Position numbers and translations under genes: made by a program. DNA of 64,000 bases from Streptomyces jeddahensis. GTDB lineage: Bacteria > Actinomycetota > Actinomycetes > Streptomycetales > Streptomycetaceae. The stretch spans positions 1 to 64,000 of the forward strand of contig NZ_LOHS01000196.1 of the NCBI RefSeq assembly GCF_001642995.1. The letters run 5' to 3'. Below, piece after piece: positions 35,437 to 43,082 of this stretch (the stretch's first letter is position 1; each line of letters opens with the position of its first letter). The notes beneath the pieces are model-generated. The model ran no database searches. It saw nothing but the letters and a program-made list of their open reading frames with translations, and was not told the DNA's origin.

Positions 35437-36446
35437 CGGGCCTTCTTCCGGGAGATCTGGTCGACGGTCACCGCGAGGATCACCAGGACTCCGGTGATCA
35501 GCGTCTGGTAGATGGAGGCGACGCCCATCAGTTGCAGGCCGTTGCGGAAGACGCCGACGATGAGGACGCCGATGAAGGTGCCCAGCACCGAGCCGCGTCC
35601 GCCGAAGAGGCTGGTGCCGCCGAGGACCACGGCGGTGATGCTGTCGAGGTTGTCGGTCTGTCCGGCCTGGGGGTCGCCGACTCCGGTGCGGGAGATGAGC
35701 AGCAGGGCTGCGATGCCGTACAGCAGGCCCGCCACGGTGTAGACACCGATGGTCAGGCGAGAGGTGCGGATGCCGTTCAGGCGCGCGGCTTCCTGGCTGT
35801 TGCCCAGCGCGTAGACGTGCCGGCCCCAACCGGTGCTGCTCAGCGCGTAGGCGAGGAGGAGGAACAGGGCGATGGTGACCAGCGAGCCGTAGGTGATGTC
35901 GGTATTGCCGAGCGGGAAGGTCTGCCCGAGAGCCGTCAGCGGGCCGGGCAGGTTGGTGACCGTCTGCTCCTCGGAGTAGATGTGGGTCAGTGCGAACGCC
36001 ACGTTGAGCATGCCGAGGGTGACGATGAACGGCGGCAGCGGGATCTTCTGCACCAGCAGTCCGTTGAGCAGGCCGAAGCCGCCGCAGACGGCTATGCCCA
36101 GCGCGATGGCGACGAGCGGGGGCAGTGAGCCCTCGGCGGCCATCTTGGCGATCATGATGCTGCCGAACGCCATCACGGCACCGCACGACAGGTCGATGCC
36201 CGCGGTGAGGATGATCAGGGTCTGACCGATGGCGAGGGTGCCGACGACCATGACCTGCTGCACGATCAGCGAGAAGTTGCCGCCCGTGAAGAACTGGTCG
36301 GTCGAGAAGGAGAAGAAGACGCAGGCCAGGAGGAGGGCGACCAGCGGGCCGGTGGTCGGTGCCGTGAGCAGTCTGCGGGCCGTGGTCGGCGCTTTCAGCT
36401 CGGCGTACGGCGAGGACGTGCTCGGGGGCGTGGACGTGGCGGTCAT
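35433..36446 (-). CDS. Sugar ABC transporter permease (FrcC-like)
   Basis: A 337-aa permease of the RbsC/BPD_transp_2 type with eight to ten hydrophobic helices; signature ILTAGIDLSCGAVMAFGSIM and AVVLGGTSLFGGRGSVLGTF. It would form the channel for a monosaccharide, probably fructose, judging by the fructanase and PfkB kinase encoded next to it. It lies 146 bp after frcB, with a hairpin between them, and is coupled to the ATPase gene. Confidence 0.9.
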   Translation of the reverse strand: MTATSTPPSTSSPYAELKAPTTARRLLTAPTTGPLVALLLACVFFSFSTDQFFTGGNFSLIVQQVMVVGTLAIGQTLIILTAGIDLSCGAVMAFGSIMIAKMAAEGSLPPLVAIALGIAVCGGFGLLNGLLVQKIPLPPFIVTLGMLNVAFALTHIYSEEQTVTNLPGPLTALGQTFPLGNTDITYGSLVTIALFLLLAYALSSTGWGRHVYALGNSQEAARLNGIRTSRLTIGVYTVAGLLYGIAALLLISRTGVGDPQAGQTDNLDSITAVVLGGTSLFGGRGSVLGTFIGVLIVGVFRNGLQLMGVASIYQTLITGVLVILAVTVDQISRKKAR

Positions 36447-36510
36447 GCGAAGTCCTTGTCGGGAGACAGAAGTCCTGGTCAGTCCTTGCCGGAGGACAAG
36501 GGGAGAAGGA

Positions 36511-36548
36511 GGCGGCCGTCCCTGGTCGGGGAGGAGGGGCCGGCCGCC
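36511..36548. terminator. Intra-operon hairpin between binding protein and permease genes
   Basis: GGCGGCC (36511-36517) can pair with GGCCGCC (36542-36548). A hairpin here would raise the ratio of binding protein to permease, as in many ABC operons. The stem is only 7 bp, so this is tentative. Confidence 0.4.
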
Positions 36549-36592
36549 CCGCCGAGGGGGTGTCGAACGGTGGGTCGGGGGCCGCGGGCGGC

Positions 36593-37615
36593 TCAGCCCC
36601 AGCAGTTCTCCAGGCCGTAGGCGGTGTCCTTGGACGTGACCCCGTCCTGCGCCTTGTCGGTGATCAGGGTGACGCCGGTGTCGGTGTAACCGGACGCCTT
36701 CTTGCCGTCCTTGGCGTACGTCACGACGGCTTTGACGCCCTCGGCGGCCATCTTCAGCGGGTACTGCTGCGAAGTCGCCGCGATCTTGCCGTCCTTGACC
36801 GCCTGGGTGCCGGTGCAGCCACCGTCGACGGAGACGATCAGCACGTCCTTCTCCCGGCCCTTGGCCTTCAGTGCGGTGTACGCGCCCAGGGCGGCCGGCT
36901 CGTTGATCGTGTAGACGACGTTGATGCCGGGTTCCTTCTGGAGGCAGTTCTCCATGGCGGTCTGGCCCTTGGCCTGGTCGCCTCCGGTGTCCTGGGAGCA
37001 GACGACCGAGGGGTCCTTGTCGTCGATGCCGAAGCCCTTGAGGAAGCCGTTGTGCCGCTGGACGCCGACGGAGACGCCCGGCGCGAGGTCGAGGGTGGCT
37101 ATCTTCGCGGTCTTGCCCTTCATGGCGGCCTTGGCGTACTCGCCGATCAGCTCGCCGGCCTTGAGATTGTCGGTGGCGAAGAGTGCGTCGACGGCGCTCT
37201 CAGGCTCGGTCGGGGTGTCCAGGGCGATGACCAGGACGCCCTTGGCCTTGGCCTTCTCGATCGCGGGCACGATCGCCTTGGAGTCGCTGGGGGTGATCAG
37301 GATGCCCTTCACCCCGGCGGCGACCATGTTCTCGATGGCGGTGACCTGACCGGCGTTGTCCCCGTCGAACTTGCCCGCGGCGGTCATCAGTTGGACGCCG
37401 TCCGCCTTGGCGGCCTTCTCCGCACCTTCCTTCATCTTCACGAAGAACGGGTTGGTGTCGGTCTTGGTGATCAGACCGACCTTGACGCTGCCCGAACCGG
37501 AGCCGGCGGTGTCCGTTCCGGAGCCGGATCCGCAGGCCGTCAGGGTGAGGGCAGCCAGGCCGGTGCACGCGGCGGCTCTGAGGAGGGCTGAGGGCAGACG
37601 AGGGGTGCGAGACAT
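36593..37615 (-). CDS. Sugar-binding lipoprotein (FrcB-like)
   Basis: A 340-aa periplasmic-binding-protein-like lipoprotein: signal peptide with lipobox LTAC (ALTLTACGSGSG), a Gly/Ser linker, then the class B sugar fold (VKVGLITKTDTNPFFVKMKEGAEKAA, GILITPSDSKAIVPAIEKA, VIALDTPTEPESAVDALFATDN). This matches FrcB-type fructose-binding proteins. First gene of the importer operon; the twin operator is about 60 bp upstream. Confidence 0.9.
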   Translation of the reverse strand: MSRTPRLPSALLRAAACTGLAALTLTACGSGSGTDTAGSGSGSVKVGLITKTDTNPFFVKMKEGAEKAAKADGVQLMTAAGKFDGDNAGQVTAIENMVAAGVKGILITPSDSKAIVPAIEKAKAKGVLVIALDTPTEPESAVDALFATDNLKAGELIGEYAKAAMKGKTAKIATLDLAPGVSVGVQRHNGFLKGFGIDDKDPSVVCSQDTGGDQAKGQTAMENCLQKEPGINVVYTINEPAALGAYTALKAKGREKDVLIVSVDGGCTGTQAVKDGKIAATSQQYPLKMAAEGVKAVVTYAKDGKKASGYTDTGVTLITDKAQDGVTSKDTAYGLENCWG

Positions 37616-37673
37616 GAAGGACTCCTGCGGGATCGCGGGCGGTGCGGCGGCATCGGAGCATGCCGTCCCGAGG

Positions 37674-37703
37674 TGTCATCGTTGACATATGTCATCGTTG
37701 ACA
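37674..37703. promoter_or_regulatory. Twin LacI-type operators, importer/kinase intergenic
   Basis: Two identical copies of TGTCATCGTTGACA at 37674-37687 and 37690-37703, start-to-start distance 16 bp. They lie between the divergent importer operon and the sugar kinase gene and could control both. Confidence 0.75.
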
Positions 37704-37837
37704 CTGCTTGCCGAGGATGATGGACTCCGCCTCCCGGCAACGTCAATGCCTTGCACCCGACACAAGTCCGTAACGGCCGCGGCGGATGCCCGGTCCGTGT
37801 CCGCCTTCGCCCGTGCGTTCACAGAGAAGAGCAGCCC

Positions 37838-38800
37838 ATGAGCCCGCGCCAGATCACCGTCCTGGGGGAGTGCGTCGCGGATGCGTTCACCGAACCCGCA
37901 AGCACCTCGAACGAACTCGCCCTGCGGGTCCTGCCTGGTGGCGGACCTGCGAATACAGCCGTCGCCCTGGCCCGCCTCGGCACCCCGGCCCGCTTCCTCG
38001 CGCGACTGTCCGGCGACGTGTTCGGTCGCCTGTTCCGGGCCCACCTGGAGGCGTCCGGGGTGGACCTGTCGAGCGCCGTCGCGGCCGCGGAGCCCAGCAC
38101 ACTGGCCGTGGCGGAGCTGGACGCCGAGGGGCAGGCCGCCTTCTCCTTCCATGCGCAGAACACGGCCGACTGGCAGTGGACAGCCGAGGAGCTGGCGCGG
38201 GTGGACCTGTCCGAGACCGCCTGCGTGCACACCGGGTCCCTGGCCCTGGTCCGGGAACCCGGCGCGGCGGTGGTGGAGGATTTCCTGGCGGCGGCGGCCC
38301 CTCGGGCGACCATCAGCATCGACCCCAACGTCCGGCCACTGCTGGTGGATCCCGAGGTCTACCGCGCCCGGCTGGCGCACTGGTGCGACCTTGCCGATGT
38401 GCTCCGGCTGAGCGAGGACGACCTGGAACTCCTGCTGCCGGGCACGCCGCCCGACCAGGCGTGCGACATCTGGCACGCGGCCGGGGCCCGGTTGGTCGTG
38501 ATCACGCGCGGTGCCGACGGCGCCCTGGCCTCACTCGACGGCGAACGGCTACAAGTGCCCGCGGTGGCGGCACAGGTCGTCGACACGGTGGGGGCAGGGG
38601 ACTCCTTCACCGCCGGGCTGCTGCACCACCTCGGGTCCCGCGGCCTCCTCGGCGGCCGACTGACGGAACTCCGCCTCGACGATGTCGCCGAAGCCGGCCG
38701 GTTCGCCACTCAGGTTGCAGCCCTGACCTGCTCGGTTGCCGGTCCCAACCCGCCGTGGCAAAGCGAGTTGGCGCGGCTCGCCACAGCCGGGCGCGGATAA
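37838..38800 (+). CDS. PfkB-family sugar kinase (probable fructokinase)
   Basis: A 320-aa ribokinase-fold kinase. The N-terminal signature GGGPANTAVALARLG and the catalytic C-terminal signature VVDTVGAGDSFTAGLL (with the catalytic Asp in GAGDS) are present. It should phosphorylate the imported sugar, most likely fructose, judging by the GH32 fructanase and the FrcBCA-type importer. The ATG at 37838 is where homology starts (QITVLGECVADAF); AGAGAAGAGC precedes it. Confidence 0.9.
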   Translation: MSPRQITVLGECVADAFTEPASTSNELALRVLPGGGPANTAVALARLGTPARFLARLSGDVFGRLFRAHLEASGVDLSSAVAAAEPSTLAVAELDAEGQAAFSFHAQNTADWQWTAEELARVDLSETACVHTGSLALVREPGAAVVEDFLAAAAPRATISIDPNVRPLLVDPEVYRARLAHWCDLADVLRLSEDDLELLLPGTPPDQACDIWHAAGARLVVITRGADGALASLDGERLQVPAVAAQVVDTVGAGDSFTAGLLHHLGSRGLLGGRLTELRLDDVAEAGRFATQVAALTCSVAGPNPPWQSELARLATAGRG

Positions 38801-38883
38801 ACGGGCAGCCGAGCCGCGCCGGGGAATCAGGACCGCACCGTTGACGCGATAGCCGGATTACCCCCATCATCGGGCCCACTTGA

Positions 38884-38913
38884 TGTCATCGATGACACAA
38901 GTCAACGATGACA
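38884..38913. promoter_or_regulatory. Twin LacI-type operators upstream of GH32 gene
   Basis: TGTCATCGATGACA (38884-38897, perfect palindrome) and AGTCAACGATGACA (38900-38913), again 16 bp apart, as in front of the importer. They lie about 110 bp before the fructanase start. Confidence 0.75.
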
Positions 38914-39024
38914 CCTCCTTGCCAAGGCGCCGCGGACGACGGCGCCGGGCAAGGAGTCACTTTTCCGTCCGTCCGTGCCGGCAGCAGGCTCCGCAGCGTG
39001 GACGGCCGCAGCACAGGAGACCCC

Positions 39025-41586
39025 ATGAGCTCTGGACGTGTATCCCCTCATGCCCGCACGCGGCTGATCGCGGCGGTGGCGACCGTGTGCGCCCTGTCGG
39101 GGGCCTCGCTCGCCCCCCAAGCCGTCGCTGCCGACACCCCGCCGTACTCCGAGACCTACCGGCCCCAGTTCCACTTCACCCCGGAGAAGAACTGGATGAA
39201 CGACCCCAACGGCCTCGTGTACTACAAGGGCGAGTATCACCTCTTCTACCAGTACAACCCGAACGGCAACTCCTGGGGTGACATGTCCTGGGGGCACGCG
39301 GTGAGCAAGGACCTCGTGCACTGGGAGGAGTTGCCGCTCGCCCTGTCGCACGACGACAAGGAGATGGTGTTCTCCGGCAGCGCGGTCGTCGACTGGAACA
39401 ACACCACCGGGTTCGGCACCAAGAACAACCCGCCCATGGTGGCGATCTACACCAGCGCCTACAAGAACGGCGGCACGCAGGCCCAGTCGCTCGCCTACAG
39501 CACCGACCGCGGCCGCACCTGGACCAAGTACCAGGGCAATCCCGTCATCGACATCGGCTCCAGAGAGTTCCGTGACCCGAAGGTCCAGTGGTACGAGCCG
39601 ACCAAGAGCTGGCTGATGACCGTGTCGCTGTCCACCGAGCACAAGGTGCGGTTCTACTCATCGAAGAACCTCAAGGACTGGGACCTGCTCAGCGAGTTCG
39701 GGCCGGCCGGTGCGACGGGCGGCGTGTGGGAGTGCCCGGACCTGTTCCCCCTCGCGGTCGACGGGGACGAGAACAACATCAAGTGGGTCCTGGTCGTCAA
39801 CATCAACCCCGGTGGTATCGCGGGCGGTTCGGCCGCCCAGTACTTCATCGGCGACTTCGACGGCAAGAGGTTCACCGCCGAGGACAAGGGCACCTACACC
39901 CCGCCCACCGGCACGGTGGTGCAGGACTTCGAGGGCACCGACTTCGGTACGTGGACGCCGGCCGGCACCGCGTTCGGCGACGGACCGGCGGCCGGGGCAC
40001 TGGCCGGGCAGGGGACCGTCGAGGGCTTCGACGGCAAGGGCCTCGCCAACAGCTTCCACAGCGGTGACGGCGCCACCGGCATCCTCACCTCACCCGAATT
40101 CACCGTGGACAGCCCCTACTTGAACTTCAAGGTCGGCGGCGGACGGCACCCGCACGAGGCCGGTACCGTCATGGAGCAGGGGCCTCCACCCGAGGGTACG
40201 CTCCTCGCCGACTTCGAAGGCGGCAGCTACGGCGACTGGACGAAGACCGGAGACGCCTTCGGCTCGGCACCGGCCACCGGCACCCTCCCCAACCAGCAAG
40301 AAGTCTCCGGATTCCTGGGCAGCGGCCTCGTCAACACCTACCTGAACGGCGATTCGACGACCGGCACCCTCACCTCGCCCGCATTCACCATCGACAAGAA
40401 GCACATCAACTTCCTCATCGGCGGCGGCTACCACCCCGCGGGCTCCGCCAACCCCACCGCCCTCGAACTCCTCGTCGACGGCCAGGTCGTGCGCAGCACC
40501 ACCGGAAAGGACGCCGAGGCGCTCAACTGGGCTTCGTGGGACGTCGGCGACCTCGCCGGCAAGAAGGCGCAGATCAGGATCGTCGATGACAACACCGGCG
40601 GCTGGGGCCACCTCAACGTCGACCACATCATGCTGTCCGACACCGAGGCCCAGCCCGTCTCCCAGGAGACGTCCGTCAACCTGATCGTCGACGGCGAGGT
40701 CGTCCGGAGCGCCACCGGCTCCAACAGCGAGACTCTGGACTGGGCCTCCTTCGACCTGCGTCCCTACGCCGGCAAGAAGGCACGTATCCAGATCGTCGAC
40801 ATGAACACCGCCGGCTGGGGCCACATCCTGGCCGACCAGTTCACCGCCGCCGACACCCCGGCCAAGTCCGTGGTGCAGCGCGCCGACTGGGCCGACTACG
40901 GCAAGGACTACTACGCGGCGGTGTCCTGGGAGAACGCACCGGGCGGCAAGCGGTACATGATCGGCTGGATGAACAACTGGGACTACAGCGGCGCCATCCC
41001 CACCTCCCCCTGGCGCGGCGCCCAGAGCGCCCCCCGGGAGATGGCCCTGCGCACCATCAACGGCCAGATCCGGCTGACCAGCAAGCCGGTGAGCAGCCTG
41101 GAGTCCCTACGGCAAGGGCACCCGGCGTCGGCGGCCGGCGTCACCGTCAAGAGCACCACAAAGCCCCTGATCGGCCCCGCGGCCAAGGGCAAGGCACTCG
41201 ACATCGAGGCCACCTTCTCCCTCAAGGACGCCGAACGCTTCGGCCTCAAGGTGCGCACCGGCGCCGACGGCGAGGAGACCGCCATCGGCTACGACACCAC
41301 GACACAGGAGCTGTACGTCGACCGCACCCGCTCCGGCGCCGTGGACTTCAACAGCTCCTTCCCCGGCGTCCAGCGAGCACCACTGCAGGCCAAGAACGGC
41401 AAGGTGAAACTGCGGATCCTCGTCGACTGGTCGTCCGTCGAGGTCTTCGGCGGCAGTGGCGAAGCGGTCATCACCGACCAGATCTTCCCCGACCCCGGCA
41501 GCCAGGGGGTGCAGGTCTTCGCCGAGAACGGCTCGGTGAAGCTGGACCGGGCCAGCGTCTGGCACCTCGACTCCTACCGCGACTGA
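39025..41586 (+). CDS. Secreted GH32 fructanase (levanase/inulinase) with nested accessory modules
   Basis: An 853-aa exported enzyme that should hydrolyse beta-fructans (levan, inulin or sucrose). A signal peptide ends near AVAA-DT (residue 36). GH32 residues: nucleophile D60 in WMNDPNG, the RDP motif near 183 (FRDPKVQWY) and the acid/base Glu near 236 in WECPDLFP. Between about residues 296 and 615 lies a large insertion of repeated modules beginning DFEG (copies at about 300 and 394) and ending with DGxVVRSxTG and GWGH segments; one copy sits inside the other. The catalytic domain then resumes (GKDYYAAVSWENAPGGKRYMIGWMNNW) and ends with the beta-sandwich. The ATG at 39025 has AGGAGA upstream. 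Confidence 0.93.
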   Translation: MSSGRVSPHARTRLIAAVATVCALSGASLAPQAVAADTPPYSETYRPQFHFTPEKNWMNDPNGLVYYKGEYHLFYQYNPNGNSWGDMSWGHAVSKDLVHWEELPLALSHDDKEMVFSGSAVVDWNNTTGFGTKNNPPMVAIYTSAYKNGGTQAQSLAYSTDRGRTWTKYQGNPVIDIGSREFRDPKVQWYEPTKSWLMTVSLSTEHKVRFYSSKNLKDWDLLSEFGPAGATGGVWECPDLFPLAVDGDENNIKWVLVVNINPGGIAGGSAAQYFIGDFDGKRFTAEDKGTYTPPTGTVVQDFEGTDFGTWTPAGTAFGDGPAAGALAGQGTVEGFDGKGLANSFHSGDGATGILTSPEFTVDSPYLNFKVGGGRHPHEAGTVMEQGPPPEGTLLADFEGGSYGDWTKTGDAFGSAPATGTLPNQQEVSGFLGSGLVNTYLNGDSTTGTLTSPAFTIDKKHINFLIGGGYHPAGSANPTALELLVDGQVVRSTTGKDAEALNWASWDVGDLAGKKAQIRIVDDNTGGWGHLNVDHIMLSDTEAQPVSQETSVNLIVDGEVVRSATGSNSETLDWASFDLRPYAGKKARIQIVDMNTAGWGHILADQFTAADTPAKSVVQRADWADYGKDYYAAVSWENAPGGKRYMIGWMNNWDYSGAIPTSPWRGAQSAPREMALRTINGQIRLTSKPVSSLESLRQGHPASAAGVTVKSTTKPLIGPAAKGKALDIEATFSLKDAERFGLKVRTGADGEETAIGYDTTTQELYVDRTRSGAVDFNSSFPGVQRAPLQAKNGKVKLRILVDWSSVEVFGGSGEAVITDQIFPDPGSQGVQVFAENGSVKLDRASVWHLDSYRD

Positions 41587-41622
41587 TCCTCACATCACGC
41601 CGACCACGGAGGACACCACACC

Positions 41623-41916
41623 GTGAACAAGACCCTGCTCGCCGAGTTCACCGCACGCGAGGGCGCGGAGGACGAGGTCGCCCGCCTGATCCTGGAGTAC
41701 GCCAAGAAGGTGCGCGAGGAAGACGGCAACCTCGCCTTCGACGTCTACACCAAGGCGTCGAGCCCGCGCGCCTACTGGATCTTCGAGGTGTACCGGGACG
41801 AGGACGCCTTCCAGGCCCACCTGAAGGCCCCGTACGGCGGCCCGTTCAACACCGCACTCGCCCCGCTGATCGAGGAGGACGCCTCGGTGCTGACCTTCCT
41901 GGACCCGGTGGCCTGA
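41623..41916 (+). CDS. ABM-fold (antibiotic biosynthesis monooxygenase-like) small protein
   Basis: A 97-aa protein with the dimeric alpha-beta barrel of the ABM/YgiN family (LLAEFTAREGAEDEVARLILEYA, LAFDVYTKASSPRAYWIFEVYRDEDAFQAHLK). It starts at GTG 37 nt after the GH32 stop, so it may be co-transcribed with the fructanase. Members range from quinol or haem monooxygenases to sugar-related mutarotase-like folds; the function here is unknown, but the context suggests an accessory role in fructan use. Confidence 0.8.
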   Translation: MNKTLLAEFTAREGAEDEVARLILEYAKKVREEDGNLAFDVYTKASSPRAYWIFEVYRDEDAFQAHLKAPYGGPFNTALAPLIEEDASVLTFLDPVA

Positions 41917-41920
41917 CCGC

Positions 41921-41945
41921 GGCCGGCCCGCGTCGCGGGCCGGCC
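41921..41945. terminator. Two-way terminator
   Basis: A perfect 11-bp stem with a 3-nt loop: GGCCGGCCCGC (41921-41931) and GCGGGCCGGCC (41935-41945), between convergent genes. Confidence 0.85.
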
Positions 41946-41952
41946 ATCGGTT

Positions 41953-42972
41953 TCACCCAACGGCGAGCGCCAAAGCGTGCAGCTTCTCCAGCCGCTCCCG
42001 CGACTCGGCGTCCGTCGGGGCGTACGTCACGAGGCGCGGGCCGTGCGCCGGGCCCAGCCAGAGGTCGGTGTGGTCCAGGGTGAGCAGCCCGACGTCGGCG
42101 TTGCGGAACTGCTTGGTCTTGCTCTGCGCGCCCAGCACCTCGTGCCGCTCCCACGCCTCGCGGAATTCCGGCGACTCCGACTCCAGCCGCTTGAGCAGCA
42201 TCTTCCAGGCGGGCTCGGCGAGATGGCCGGCCATCGCGGCCCGGAACTTGGCGGCCATCAGCCGCATCGTCTCGTCGAGCATCACGATCGACGACCGCCA
42301 CTCCTCGTTGGTGAACGCGAGGATCATGCCATTGCGGTCCTCGGGCGGGATCGCGTCGAGGTTGCACAGCAGCCGCCCGTACGTGCGGTTGTACGCGAGG
42401 ATGTCGTACCGGCTGTTCTGGATGCAGGCCGGCAGGGGCTCCAGCTGCGCCAGCACCTGCCGCAGCGCCGGAGTGATCGACGGGCAGGGCGTGCCCGGCG
42501 CGGGGTCGGCGGCGCCGGCCAGCTTGAAGAGGTGGGCGCGCTCGCTGGGATCCAGCAGCAGGGTGCGGGCCAGCGCGTCGAGGACCTGGACGGATACCTG
42601 GATGTCCCGGGCCTGTTCGAGCCAGGTGTACCAGGTGACGCCGACAGCGGAGAGCTGCGCGACCTCCTCGCGGCGAAGGCCCGGGGTGCGCCGGCGGCGT
42701 CCGCGCGCCAGGCCGACCTGCTCGGGCGTGATGCGCTCACGGCGGCTGCGCAGGAACGCGGCGAGCTCGTGCCGCCGCACCTCGGCCGCTCCCTCAGCGA
42801 CCTCTACGGACTCCACGAACTCCGTGGACGCGACGACCTCCGTGGACGCCGCGCTCTCCGTGGACGCCGCGCTCTCCCTGGCGGTCGCGGTCTCCCTGGC
42901 GGTCGCGGTCTCCGTGGCCGCCACCACGGACTCCCGCTCCCTGGCCTGCGGCCTCATCGTCTGTGGCGTCAT
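41953..42972 (-). CDS. XRE-type regulator with MmyB-like ligand domain
   Basis: A 339-aa regulator. An HTH region (FLRSRRERITPEQVGLARG, TPGLRREEVAQLSAVGVTWYTWLEQ) precedes an MmyB-like ligand-binding domain (QNSRYDILAYNRTYGRLLCNLD, EWRSSIVMLDETMRLMAAKFR). About 60 N-terminal residues are an Ala/Thr/Ser/Glu-rich low-complexity tail encoded by six 18-bp repeats. GGAGG at 42983-42987 is 10 nt from the ATG at 42972 and only 1 nt from the ATG at 42981, so the former is preferred. It is divergent from an MFS pump, its probable target. Confidence 0.88.
   Translation of the reverse strand: MTPQTMRPQARERESVVAATETATARETATARESAASTESAASTEVVASTEFVESVEVAEGAAEVRRHELAAFLRSRRERITPEQVGLARGRRRRTPGLRREEVAQLSAVGVTWYTWLEQARDIQVSVQVLDALARTLLLDPSERAHLFKLAGAADPAPGTPCPSITPALRQVLAQLEPLPACIQNSRYDILAYNRTYGRLLCNLDAIPPEDRNGMILAFTNEEWRSSIVMLDETMRLMAAKFRAAMAGHLAEPAWKMLLKRLESESPEFREAWERHEVLGAQSKTKQFRNADVGLLTLDHTDLWLGPAHGPRLVTYAPTDAESRERLEKLHALALAVG
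42809..42916 (-). repeat. Six 18-bp in-frame repeats in the XRE regulator gene
   Basis: Six consecutive 18-bp units (for example GACGCCGCGCTCTCCGTG at 42845, GCGGTCGCGGTCTCCCTG at 42881) encode hexapeptides such as TESAAS and TARETA near the N-terminus. The adjacent units are nearly identical, so this is recent expansion. Confidence 0.85.
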
Positions 42973-43045
42973 GGTGGTCATGCCTCCAGCCTGCCGAACC
43001 GCCAAGCCTGTTTCCAGGTACTCCTTCTACCAGGATAAAGAGACT

Positions 43046-43077
43046 CTGGTACCAGTCTGAGTTCCGGACCAGTCTGG
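43046..43077. promoter_or_regulatory. Repeated operator-like sites in the XRE / MFS intergenic region
   Basis: The palindrome CTGGTACCAG (43046-43055) overlaps the first of two direct repeats ACCAGTCTG (43051 and 43068, 17 bp apart). They fall just before the MFS start at 43083, a likely binding region for the divergent XRE regulator. Confidence 0.5.
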
Positions 43078-43082
43078 CGTAC

